Below are positions 17,090 through 24,478 of a stretch of DNA of 64,000 bases, in pieces. This DNA comes from Microbacterium galbinum (lineage in GTDB: Bacteria > Actinomycetota > Actinomycetes > Actinomycetales > Microbacteriaceae), in NCBI RefSeq assembly GCF_023091225.1, contig NZ_JAHWXM010000002.1, positions 310,001 to 374,000 of the forward strand, read 5' to 3'. Position numbers and translations under genes: made by a program. The notes under the pieces were generated by a model, which worked only from the letters and a program-made list of their open reading frames with translations, was not told where the DNA came from and ran no database searches. Numbering within the stretch: position 1 is the stretch's first letter; every line of letters begins with the position of its first letter.

Positions 17090-18628
17090 ATGACGCCCGC
17101 TCCGAAGAACCCGCGCCCCGGGTGGTACCCCGACCCTGAAGATCTCACCCGGCAACGCCGCTGGGATGGGAACGACTGGACAGGCGAAACCCGGGAGACG
17201 CCTTCAAGCTCTGCACCCCCCGCGCCGGGCCGGCGCGACCGAGCACCTGAGCTGCCCGCACCACAAGCGCGCGGAGTCTCCTCCTCCCCGCCGCCCACTG
17301 AACTGGCGCCGGAGCCCCACGTCGCGGGGCCCGGGCGTTCGGGCCTCATCGCGCTGATCCTCGGCATCGTCGCCTTCCTCACCGGGTGGGCACCTTTCCT
17401 CGGAGCCGCATTCGGGATCGCAGCCATCGTCGTGGCTCTCGTCGCCCGGCGACGACGCCAGCGCAAAGTACTGTGGGTCACCGGGCTCGTGCTCGCCTCC
17501 GTCGCGACGATCACCTCGGTGATTATGGCGGTGTCCTTCATGACGTTCCTCGCCGCGCATCCGATCGATACGTCCGCTGGCGAGGTAGCCGCCGAGAGCA
17601 GTCAGCCGTCGCCGGAGGTCTTAAGCCCGTACTCCGAGAGCAAGCCTGACAAGGGCGAGCCGGAGACGGACGAGATCCGCGAGTACTGGCCGATCTCCGG
17701 CGACCTGCGGATGCCGCAGTTCGTCGGCATGAACCTCGCGGACGCGCTCGACGAGGCCAACCACCTGCGCCTCACCCTGCGGTACGAGGACGAGCGCAAC
17801 GACCGCGCCGTCTTCATGCCGTCGAACTGGACAGTGGTGTCCCAGGACATCGCCCCGGCGACGGACTCCCGAGAAGGAGACTGGGTCGAGGTTCGCGTGC
17901 TCAAGCACGGCGAAGTCACCGACGAGGTCACTGAGGCACTGGCCTACGACCTTCATCTCGGCGAGCGGAGCTTCACGGGGACCATCACGGGCTACGAACG
18001 CGACATGACCCTCGACGTCTCCACCGTGCTCGTCGACGCAGCACCGGTGTCGCTGGATCTGATCTCCCCGCTGGCGCCCCTCTGCGGCTCTCCATTGAAG
18101 GACGGCCTGACCGCGGCGGCCGCCGAACTCGAGAAGCAGCTGCCGATCGGGCAACGCGTGCTCGTGGTCATGAGCCGCACCGGCGAGTCCCACGGGTTCA
18201 TCCACCTGCTGGGACCGGACGACGAGACCGAGACAGTACCTCCCGCCGACTCCGTGAACGAGCGACTCATACGCACGGGCTGGTGGGTGCCTGACGCCTC
18301 ACAGATGGAAGGCGGCGTGGGCGTCGAGGGCTGGGGCAGCGAAGTGGTCGCCTTTACACCCTATGCACCGCGATACACCGCCGAGTCTCAGGCTGTCGAC
18401 TACGTGCCGTTCATCGCTCAGGCAGGCGACCAGGCTGTGGCTAATTACGCCGGCACGATCGGTGACTGCCGTCGCGCGGCAGAATCAGATGCGAACGCCT
18501 ACGTCGCCCGCTGGCAGGAAGCCGAGCGGGAGCGGGAGAAGGCGATCGCCGAGATGGAAGAACTCATCCGGTCGGGCTACTACCTCTGCCGCGACGGCGA
18601 CGGTGACGGCGTCTGCTACGAGCACTGA
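17090..18628 (+). CDS. DUF2510 / PASTA / SNase-like membrane protein
   Basis: 512 aa with an unusual domain string. DUF2510 (PRPGWYPDPEDLTRQRRWDG, 8-27) is followed by a Pro-rich linker and three membrane helices (about 83-104, 106-120, 128-155). Outside the membrane comes a PASTA-like repeat (about 203-280: MPQFVGMNLADALDEANHL), then a region resembling the tail of staphylococcal-nuclease folds (about 300-485: SVNERLIRTGWWVPD). The C-terminus is excalibur-like (CRDGDGDGVCYE), a calcium-type Asp motif. It follows the DUF4236 gene by seven bases. The SNase catalytic residues are not clear, so it may bind rather than cut. Confidence 0.65.
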   Translation: MTPAPKNPRPGWYPDPEDLTRQRRWDGNDWTGETRETPSSSAPPAPGRRDRAPELPAPQARGVSSSPPPTELAPEPHVAGPGRSGLIALILGIVAFLTGWAPFLGAAFGIAAIVVALVARRRRQRKVLWVTGLVLASVATITSVIMAVSFMTFLAAHPIDTSAGEVAAESSQPSPEVLSPYSESKPDKGEPETDEIREYWPISGDLRMPQFVGMNLADALDEANHLRLTLRYEDERNDRAVFMPSNWTVVSQDIAPATDSREGDWVEVRVLKHGEVTDEVTEALAYDLHLGERSFTGTITGYERDMTLDVSTVLVDAAPVSLDLISPLAPLCGSPLKDGLTAAAAELEKQLPIGQRVLVVMSRTGESHGFIHLLGPDDETETVPPADSVNERLIRTGWWVPDASQMEGGVGVEGWGSEVVAFTPYAPRYTAESQAVDYVPFIAQAGDQAVANYAGTIGDCRRAAESDANAYVARWQEAEREREKAIAEMEELIRSGYYLCRDGDGDGVCYEH

Positions 18629-18854
18629 CGGGGAGTGTACGGGTTGCCTCCCTGAAGGAAGGGCTTCGAGCTCGGCATCCCGCCGGGGGTCTGCCCAGAC
18701 GCCGTCCTTAGATCCGGATCTCCGCAGGTGCCCTGCGCTCGTCCTGCCAGGGAACGCCTAGCCATCGCGTTCGTTCGTCGACCTATCGCATTGCCGTTAT
18801 GCTCGCGATAACCCGGCGATGAATCGTTCTCCCGGGATCTCGAGCGGGAGAACC
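18629..18854. other. Intergenic region
   Basis: 226 bases separating two same-strand genes. No convincing ORF, terminator or repeat; it presumably holds the promoter of the DUF4839 gene. Confidence 0.35.
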
Positions 18855-19634
18855 ATGACAGACAGTGACGTGCGCGCTGAGGCCGAGGCCATCAAATATG
18901 AGACTCAAAGCGTCAAGGCGGTGCGTGGCACCGAGAACCGCACGATCTCGAAATGGGAGAACGACGGTTGGGAGCTGGTCACGCAGACTCCGGGCAAGCT
19001 CCGCTCGGAGCTGGTCTTCCGCAGACCACAACGGAAGCCGCCGTGGAAGACACTCGCAATCATCGGCGGAGTGCTCGTCGCTCTGGGCATATTCATCGGC
19101 ATCATGGTCGCTGTCACAGGCGGAGACAACGATGACGCCGCCGAACCCGTCGACACACCCAGCGCAGAACCAATCGTGCCTGAGGACGAGCCCGCGCCAG
19201 AGCCAGAGGGGCCCGCAAACACAAAGCCCATCGAGACAGAGCCCACCGAGCAGGCTCCGCTGACGATGGAAAATAGCCCTGAGCTCGCAGCACTGCTCAC
19301 CGGACCGGCGGACATCCCCAGCGTTGAGGCCTTCGCTGAGCAGTATGCAGGCCAACTCATCGAGTTCGATGGCTCGATTGGTGCAATGCACAACCACGAG
19401 GGCTATACGACGCGGTACGACATCCTGGTCACGTACGGCGACTACAGCGAGACCCACTCGAACGGCGGGCCGAGCTTCCAATTCCGAGACGTGAACATCA
19501 CGAGCGACCTGAATCTGACCGGCGACGTACCTGACACGATAGGCGTCGGCGACAACGTCCATGTCATCGCGCGCGTCGGACCGTTCAGGGACCCGCTGTT
19601 CCAGCTGGAGCCGGTCGAGACCCGCGTACGCTGA
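18855..19634 (+). CDS. DUF4839 domain membrane protein
   Basis: 259 aa. ATG at 18855 lies behind CGGGAGAACC. The N-terminal cytoplasmic part (EAEAIKYETQSVKAVRGTE...WENDGWELVTQ, about 7-55) has the DUF4839/DUF4177-like pattern. One membrane helix (about 66-90: LAIIGGVLVALGIFIGIMVA) and an acidic Pro/Glu-rich stalk (95-140) follow, ending in an exported DUF4839 domain (about 150-257: VEAFAEQYAGQLIEFDG). It is probably a single-pass envelope protein. No partner is adjacent. The fold is predicted by pattern only. Confidence 0.75.
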   Translation: MTDSDVRAEAEAIKYETQSVKAVRGTENRTISKWENDGWELVTQTPGKLRSELVFRRPQRKPPWKTLAIIGGVLVALGIFIGIMVAVTGGDNDDAAEPVDTPSAEPIVPEDEPAPEPEGPANTKPIETEPTEQAPLTMENSPELAALLTGPADIPSVEAFAEQYAGQLIEFDGSIGAMHNHEGYTTRYDILVTYGDYSETHSNGGPSFQFRDVNITSDLNLTGDVPDTIGVGDNVHVIARVGPFRDPLFQLEPVETRVR

Positions 19635-19861
19635 TACGCCCCTCAGGTCGGGTTCGTCGATCGAGGGCTACTGATCGCCTCGCTCACGCGACTCCTCCGC
19701 CAATCTGCTCGCCCCCGCCACGCAAGAGCCCGGGGCTGTGGCACTTGGTGCTGCTCCGCCGGAACGAGGCCGGCGGAACAGCCGTCCGACTGGGCCAAAA
19801 CTCGGCCGCTGGGTGGACGACACGGCGTCGGGTGTGAGTCCTGAGCGCGCGACGACTACTG
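19635..19861. other. Convergent intergenic region with hairpin
   Basis: 227 bases between the convergent DUF4839 gene and the toxin-antitoxin operon. It holds an 8-bp hairpin listed separately and no credible gene. Confidence 0.4.
19755..19777. terminator. Hairpin, candidate bidirectional terminator
   Basis: TCCGCCGG (19755-19762) and CCGGCGGA (19770-19777) form a perfect 8-bp stem with a 7-base loop, between two convergent genes. There is no T-run, as is usual for actinobacterial terminators. Confidence 0.4.
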
Positions 19862-20701
19862 CTAGCTGTTGAGCTCCTCCAGGAACGACCGCGCCCCTTC
19901 AGAAGCGTCCGTGCGGAGCTGCTCCTCAGGCGCTGTGTCACCAGTCTCAATCATCATCTGCGCGAATGTGCCCGTCCACGCGCCCCGTGCGTCGAGATAG
20001 TTGTTCATGGCGCCTCGGATCTCTTCCGGATCGGATGAGTCCTCGGTGGCGACGAGTTGGCGTGCCACAGCACGGGCGGCCTCCCGCGGCCCACCCGCGT
20101 TGTACAGGATGACGTACATGAGGTCGTACTTGTCCTTCTCCAGCCTGCGTTCCAACGCAGCGGCCGTCTTGGCGAGGAGGTATCCGCCGAGGTTCGCGAA
20201 CCGGATGCTCACCGTCTCAGGAGCATCGAGTACAACGGCTCGTACGACATCTGAAACGCGAAGCTCACGCACCATGGGGGCGTGGAGTGCTGCGGCAGGA
20301 CCGGCGATTTTGCTCGCTACTGCGGACCTGGAGCGCGGAAGCGGGACCGTGTCATCAGTGTGATCCCACACGTCGCACAGGAACTCCAAACGCACCCGTG
20401 CGCCCCCGAGCATGGCGTCCCAGCGCCACATGTTCACAGAGGAAAACCCGCCGGCCTCGAGCGCCTCGTCGATCCAGGAGTAGTCCGGCGTCGCGGCGAC
20501 GTTGTCGAAGCCGAGCGCGAAGAGCAGATCGATATCGGTCGTTCCCTGGTGGGGGACCGGCGCCCGCGTCGCCAGGAAGTCAGGGTTCAACCCTCCGATC
20601 ACGACGAAGTCGATGGCGCGATCGCCGGCGAGCAACACGAACCTGACCAGCGCATCCTCTGCACGTTCGCGAGCCTGACGGCTTCGGATCTCAGAATGCA
20701 A
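19862..20701 (-). CDS. Nucleotidyltransferase, AbiEii-like toxin candidate
   Basis: 279 aa. The N-terminus has the nucleotidyltransferase core: VIGGLNPDFL (about 34-43) followed by HQGTTDIDLLF, with the metal-binding DxD. The rest is helical, as in AbiEii and MenT-type toxins, which block growth by adding nucleotides to tRNA ends. The gene overlaps the 3' end of the upstream regulator gene by 11 bases, the usual layout of type IV AbiE toxin-antitoxin operons (antitoxin first). The toxin role is inferred from fold and operon partner. A chromosomal resistance-type nucleotidyltransferase is the main alternative. Confidence 0.72.
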   Translation of the reverse strand: MHSEIRSRQARERAEDALVRFVLLAGDRAIDFVVIGGLNPDFLATRAPVPHQGTTDIDLLFALGFDNVAATPDYSWIDEALEAGGFSSVNMWRWDAMLGGARVRLEFLCDVWDHTDDTVPLPRSRSAVASKIAGPAAALHAPMVRELRVSDVVRAVVLDAPETVSIRFANLGGYLLAKTAAALERRLEKDKYDLMYVILYNAGGPREAARAVARQLVATEDSSDPEEIRGAMNNYLDARGAWTGTFAQMMIETGDTAPEEQLRTDASEGARSFLEELNS

Positions 20702-21740
20702 TGACGCTCTCCCTCAGATGCTCTCCCGCCTCAGCTGCGCGTCCCCGGCTGCGCAGAAGGTCCGCGTACACGCGTACCGGCGAGCAGAGGGAGACGCCGT
20801 CACGATTGTCGGTCAGACCGAATACGAAGTCCTTCTCGGTGAACACCCGAATGCGGCCGCCGTGCGCGACTTCACGCACGTCGTCCTGACTCGATACACG
20901 GCGGCGGAGGTCCTGCAGGTCATCGAAGGACACGTACACGTCGACGGTGGGGATGCTGGTCAGGAACGGCGCGATGCGTTCCGCGGCCACGGTTCCGGTC
21001 ACTGCCCAGTTCGTGCCTTCTAGCGACGATGTGAGCATCGAGAGCGACTCCTCGTGGTCGCGCCACGGCACATGGAACTCCACCACGGGCGTCGCCGCGC
21101 CCAGCGCGTACTGCCCTGCCCAGTCGCTCAACATTCGCCCCGGGTCGCGTAGCTCGCGTGTCGCCGTGCTTCCTCGTTCTGCTCCGGTCTTGATCGTGTA
21201 GTGCTGCTCGTCGAATTGGCGCAGGACGCGCGCCGCGTGAGCGACGGAGACGTCCGCGGCTTGAGCGATGTCTGCGACCTTTCCGATGGAATCGGGGACG
21301 TCGCGCCCGTAGCTCACCCGCCACGACAGCAGCGTTTCAGCGACCGCCTGCGCGGCCCCCGACCAAGTGAACTGCCGCCTCGCGTCGGCGGGGACCGGGT
21401 CGAGGCGCGTAATGTACACCTCGCCGGGGATCACGATGCGCGCTCTCCCGCTCCCATCTGCCCACGAGAGTCGTTCCTCATCGAGGATCTCCCGTGCGCC
21501 GGCACTCATGCGCCGAGCTGTGATTACGGTAAGTGCGTCAGTGGGCGCATCGACATGCATGAGCATGTTACGCGCGCGCTGCACGTCTGCGGCCAGACCT
21601 TCTCCAGCCCAGATCGGACGGACCATCCAAGTTCGGCCGTCGAGCGTGAGACGGACCGAATCGAAGCCGACCTCGGTGTCGAACTCCGGAGGGAGAGCGC
21701 GAACCAGGGCGGCGACGGCGGAGTTTTCTCGCGAAGCCAT
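20691..21740 (-). CDS. AbiEi-like winged-helix antitoxin/regulator
   Basis: 349 aa. The C-terminal part ends CSPVRVYADLLRSRGR...EAGEHLRESV, a hallmark of AbiEi-family type IV antitoxins. The middle (about 155-185: GKVADIAQAADVSVAHAARV) is a winged-helix DNA-binding segment. AbiEi proteins repress their own operon and neutralise the AbiEii nucleotidyltransferase. The ATG at 21740 sits just below a -10-like TAGGAT with no Shine-Dalgarno, so the transcript may be leaderless. The upstream region holds several palindromes. Together with the next gene it forms a toxin-antitoxin pair. Confidence 0.72.
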   Translation of the reverse strand: MASRENSAVAALVRALPPEFDTEVGFDSVRLTLDGRTWMVRPIWAGEGLAADVQRARNMLMHVDAPTDALTVITARRMSAGAREILDEERLSWADGSGRARIVIPGEVYITRLDPVPADARRQFTWSGAAQAVAETLLSWRVSYGRDVPDSIGKVADIAQAADVSVAHAARVLRQFDEQHYTIKTGAERGSTATRELRDPGRMLSDWAGQYALGAATPVVEFHVPWRDHEESLSMLTSSLEGTNWAVTGTVAAERIAPFLTSIPTVDVYVSFDDLQDLRRRVSSQDDVREVAHGGRIRVFTEKDFVFGLTDNRDGVSLCSPVRVYADLLRSRGRAAEAGEHLRESVIAF

Positions 21741-21760
21741 GGTTATATCCTATCGTGATC

Positions 21761-21822
21761 TTTACTTAGTAAATGCAATTTTACTGCATAAAATCACGCC
21801 GTGAGAAAAGGATCTTACTAAG
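21761..21822 (-). promoter_or_regulatory. Palindromic operator/promoter region of AbiE-like pair
   Basis: Upstream of the antitoxin gene lies an AT-rich stretch that contrasts with its GC-rich surroundings. It has three symmetric elements: TTTACTTAGTAAA (21761-21773), ATTTTA-CTGCA-TAAAAT (21778-21794) and CTTACTAAG (21814-21822). The shared core TTACTAAG appears on both strands. A -10-like TAGGAT (complement of 21747-21752) lies just before the start codon. This fits autoregulation by the winged-helix antitoxin; binding is inferred. Confidence 0.55.
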
Positions 21823-22047
21823 ACCGCCGGCCTAGCTTGGATGGCGCCGCCGGCGCGGACGCTCAGTGCGCCGCGCCGTATGCCTCAAGTACGCCGTCTG
21901 GCCCACGGCCCCGGTCAACTCCTGGCACCTGCTCTCCTTCGCCCAACGTGCGCACCGTCGCCAGATCCCGGTTCGGAGGATTGGTGATCCTACAAGTCCC
22001 TTACACAGAGCTCATAGCGGTCAGGCATCTTAGCGAATGGGGACACT
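21823..22047. other. Island right-end sequence without genes
   Basis: About 225 bases between the AbiE-like operator region and the interrupted pilin gene. No credible ORF. It is the right terminus of the inserted sequence; no att-type direct repeat could be recognised within the window. Confidence 0.4.
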
Positions 22048-22173
22048 TCAAGTATGTTTTAGAACATCCACGGTAGCCATCGTGGTGATCGCGTACTCGG
22101 CCGTCGCCGCTCCGGTTTCGTCGCCGAACAGCGATGCGGCCCGACGCCGGTCGAGTGGGGGAAGTGCGTGCAT
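22048..22173 (-). pseudogene. DUF4244 pilin-like gene, 3'-truncated at island junction
   Basis: ATG at 22173 is preceded by AGAAGGAACACC, a strong ribosome binding site. The first 34 codons read as a normal DUF4244 protein: a charged N-terminus, then GDETGAATAEYAITTMA, the start of the pilin-like helix. The hydrophobic stretch that should follow (family pattern VGFAGLLV) is replaced by TVDVLKHT and a stop at 22048. In Tad loci this small protein is encoded right after tadB/tadC. The break at about 22,066-22,078 therefore marks where island DNA replaced or interrupted the core gene. Confidence 0.75.
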
Positions 22174-22218
22174 GGTGTTCCTTCTTTCTGGTGTGACGCG
22201 GTCGCGTCGTCGTTCCGC

Positions 22219-23112
22219 TCATGTCGGGAGCGGCGTGGAGGTCAGGACGCTGAGGAGCATCGGTGCGACGCCCAGCAGCAGGAAGGCGGGGAGCGTGCAG
22301 ACGCCGAGCGGGAGGAGCAGCCGTGTCGAGAGACGCGACGCGCGCAACCTGCCCTCGACCCGCGACGTGTGGCGCTCCTGGGCAGCCGACGCACGGAGGA
22401 GCTCCACGGCGGGCACGCCGGCCGCGCGCGACAGTTCGAGCACGTCCGGCACACGGTCCTCTCCGCCGTGCGCGATCGATCCGACCGCGTCGAGGAGTCC
22501 CAGTGCCCGGTCGATCGAGGCTCCACCCGCCAAGGCCACGGCGACGAGTTCGGCGCGCATGCCCGGTGTTCCCGGTGACGGCCGCGCACGCCGGAGCAGG
22601 CTCGCCGTCCAGGCCCGCGCGAGGAGCACGAGCGCTCCCCCGGCGAGCACGCAGGCGGCGCCGATCGGATTCCGAGTGATGACCCCGATCGTGTCGAAGC
22701 CCAGCGCGAACCCCAGGAGAAGACCGGCGAGCGGCATCCACAGCAGCAGGCGCGCCGTGCCGGCAGGCTCGGTGAGGGCGATGCGCACGTCATCGGCCGC
22801 GGACGCGGCGTCGCGCAGGGTCTCGGCCAGCGTGCGCAGCACCTCGGCGATCGGTGCGCCCACCGTGGTCGCGATCTCCCAGGCGGCTGCGAGATCGACC
22901 CACACCCCGCCCTCCGCCTCGATCGCGGCGGCGATGGGCTCGCCCGCGTCGATGCGCGACACGATGGCGATCGCGTGCCGGTCACCGGTCTCCGCGAGAT
23001 GCCGCCAGGCCACCGTCGGCATGGCTCCCGCCTGCAACAGCACGGCCAGCGTCTGCACGGAGGTCGCGGCATCCGCACCGTGCGTCACATCCCGTACTCG
23101 CCGCCTCACCAT
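22219..23112 (-). CDS. Tad pilus inner-membrane protein (fused TadB/TadC-like)
   Basis: 297 aa, type II secretion F-type membrane protein. The first half (QTLAVLLQAGAMPTVAWRHL...AAAWEIATTVGAPIAEVLRTL) is a TadB-like domain. Two membrane helices (about 122-140, 150-166), a TadC-like second domain (about 182-245: AELVAVALAGGASIDRALGLL) and a last helix pair (about 268-290) follow. Many actinobacteria have separate TadB and TadC; here they are one short protein. The start overlaps the end of the tadA gene by seven bases. It would form the platform for pilin assembly with the ATPase. Confidence 0.85.
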   Translation of the reverse strand: MVRRRVRDVTHGADAATSVQTLAVLLQAGAMPTVAWRHLAETGDRHAIAIVSRIDAGEPIAAAIEAEGGVWVDLAAAWEIATTVGAPIAEVLRTLAETLRDAASAADDVRIALTEPAGTARLLLWMPLAGLLLGFALGFDTIGVITRNPIGAACVLAGGALVLLARAWTASLLRRARPSPGTPGMRAELVAVALAGGASIDRALGLLDAVGSIAHGGEDRVPDVLELSRAAGVPAVELLRASAAQERHTSRVEGRLRASRLSTRLLLPLGVCTLPAFLLLGVAPMLLSVLTSTPLPT

Positions 23113-24119
23113 GGCCGCACCTCCTCGATCGTCAGCCGCTCGTCCGCGAGCGCGAACACCCCGGCCTGCGCGATGCGCCGGGTTCCGCCGGGATCGCGCA
23201 CGAGATGCAGCACGGTGCTGAAGGCGCTCACGGTCTGCCGCGCCAGCGCCGTGGCATCCATCCCCGCAAGTGCCCCGAGTGCTTCCAGTCGCGCCGGCAC
23301 ATCGGTCAGTCCACTCGCGTGCAGGGTCCCGGCGCCACCATCGTGCCCGGTGTTGAGCGCGGTGAGCAGTTCACGGATCTCCTCACCGCGGCACTCGCCC
23401 ACGATCAGCCGATCCGGCCGCATGCGCAGCGACTCCCTCACCAGACGCGCCAGGCTGATCCCTCCCGCGCCCTCGAGGTTGGCCTGGCGTGCTTCGAGGG
23501 CGACATGGTGAGGATGCCGCGGCCGCAGCTCGGCGACGTCTTCGATCGTCACGAGACGCTCGGAGTCCGCGGCTTCTGAGAGCAGCGCGGAGAGCAACGT
23601 CGTCTTGCCCGTGCCCGTGCCTCCGGTGATCAGCAGATTCGCCCGCTCATGCACCAGGCTCATCAGCCACCGCTGCATCCGTGCGTCAAAGCAGCCGAGC
23701 GCCGCGAGCGCATCGAGGTCGGCGGCGCGCACCCGAGGGATGCGGATCGAGATGGCGGTGCCGCTGGCCGCGACGGGGGCGAGTACGGCGTGCACGCGGA
23801 TGCCGGAGTCGAGCCGCACGTCGACGCACGGCGACTGGTCGTCGAGATGGCGCCCTCCGAGACCGACGAGCGCGACCGCGAGATCGCGGACCTCTCGTTC
23901 GGATGCCCGCCACGCGGAGACGGGTTCGGCGCCCTCGCCCCGATCGAGGAACAGCCCTCCGTCGCCGTTGACGAAGACATCGGTGACGGCGTCGTCGGCG
24001 CAGTGCTCGGCCAGCATCCCGAACGCGGGGTCGATCCGCAGCGGGGCCGGCGGAATCGGCACCGAGGCGCCGTGCGGGCTCTCGGCGCCCCGGGGCTGGA
24101 GGATGAACGGATCGGCCAT
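23106..24119 (-). CDS. tadA: TadA/CpaF-type pilus assembly ATPase
   Basis: 337 aa secretion ATPase (GspE/VirB11 superfamily). Walker A is GGTGTGKTT (about 165-173). The Asp box/Walker B region is TIEDVAELRPRHPHHV and RPDRLIVGECRGEE, followed by the His box GHDGGAGTLHASG. It powers assembly of Flp/Tad pilins or Tad-like secretion. It is first in a leftward operon with the fused TadBC gene and the broken DUF4244 gene. The 6C small RNA lies 110 bases upstream on the same strand. The ATPase looks intact, but the pilin genes expected downstream are absent from the window. Confidence 0.92.
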   Translation of the reverse strand: MADPFILQPRGAESPHGASVPIPPAPLRIDPAFGMLAEHCADDAVTDVFVNGDGGLFLDRGEGAEPVSAWRASEREVRDLAVALVGLGGRHLDDQSPCVDVRLDSGIRVHAVLAPVAASGTAISIRIPRVRAADLDALAALGCFDARMQRWLMSLVHERANLLITGGTGTGKTTLLSALLSEAADSERLVTIEDVAELRPRHPHHVALEARQANLEGAGGISLARLVRESLRMRPDRLIVGECRGEEIRELLTALNTGHDGGAGTLHASGLTDVPARLEALGALAGMDATALARQTVSAFSTVLHLVRDPGGTRRIAQAGVFALADERLTIEEVRPW

Positions 24120-24231
24120 GCCCCGACGCTAGGCAACGGGTGGGACCCCGCTCGTCCACGGATGCGGTCGCTGTGCAGAACCCACGGCATCGGCGCGCCG
24201 TGCAGAACCGATCGCGGCGCCTCGCCGTAAC

Positions 24232-24311
24232 AAAAAAGGCGGCACCTCACGGGGGGAATGAGGTGCCGCCCGGGGCGGGCACCGATCGGGGGAATCGGGC
24301 GCGCCAAGGCC
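24232..24311 (-). ncRNA. 6C small RNA
   Basis: On the minus strand two hairpins carry C-rich loops. CCGAT-TCCCCCG-ATCGG (24282-24298) is followed by a 12-bp stem GGCGGCACCTCA with loop TTCCCCCCG (24238-24270) and a six-T tract (24232-24237), a strong intrinsic terminator. Two C-run loops ahead of a terminator are the definition of the actinobacterial 6C RNA (the M. tuberculosis homologue is called B11, near the tad genes). A promoter fits upstream: TTGCGT (complement of 24341-24346), 17 bases, AATACT, giving a start near 24,311. In mycobacteria 6C pairs through its C-rich loops with G-rich ribosome binding sites; the same role here is inferred. Confidence 0.88.
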
Positions 24312-24478
24312 GGAATGAGTATTCGGCTGAGGTCGAGTGTACGCAAGGCAACCGTCCTGACAAAACCGACGCGACTACCGACTTTCGGCAGTATTGATCC
24401 CCCGTGCGCGAGACTAGATTCGCCCTGTCCCGGACGCACCACCCGGGATCGACCCCAGCCGCAAAGGAGCGTCTGCCG

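Noticed and set aside
22054..22067. ATGTT-TTAG-AACAT as an attachment site
   Set aside because: The 5-bp arms are short, and no second copy was found at the other end of the island inside this window, so it cannot be supported.
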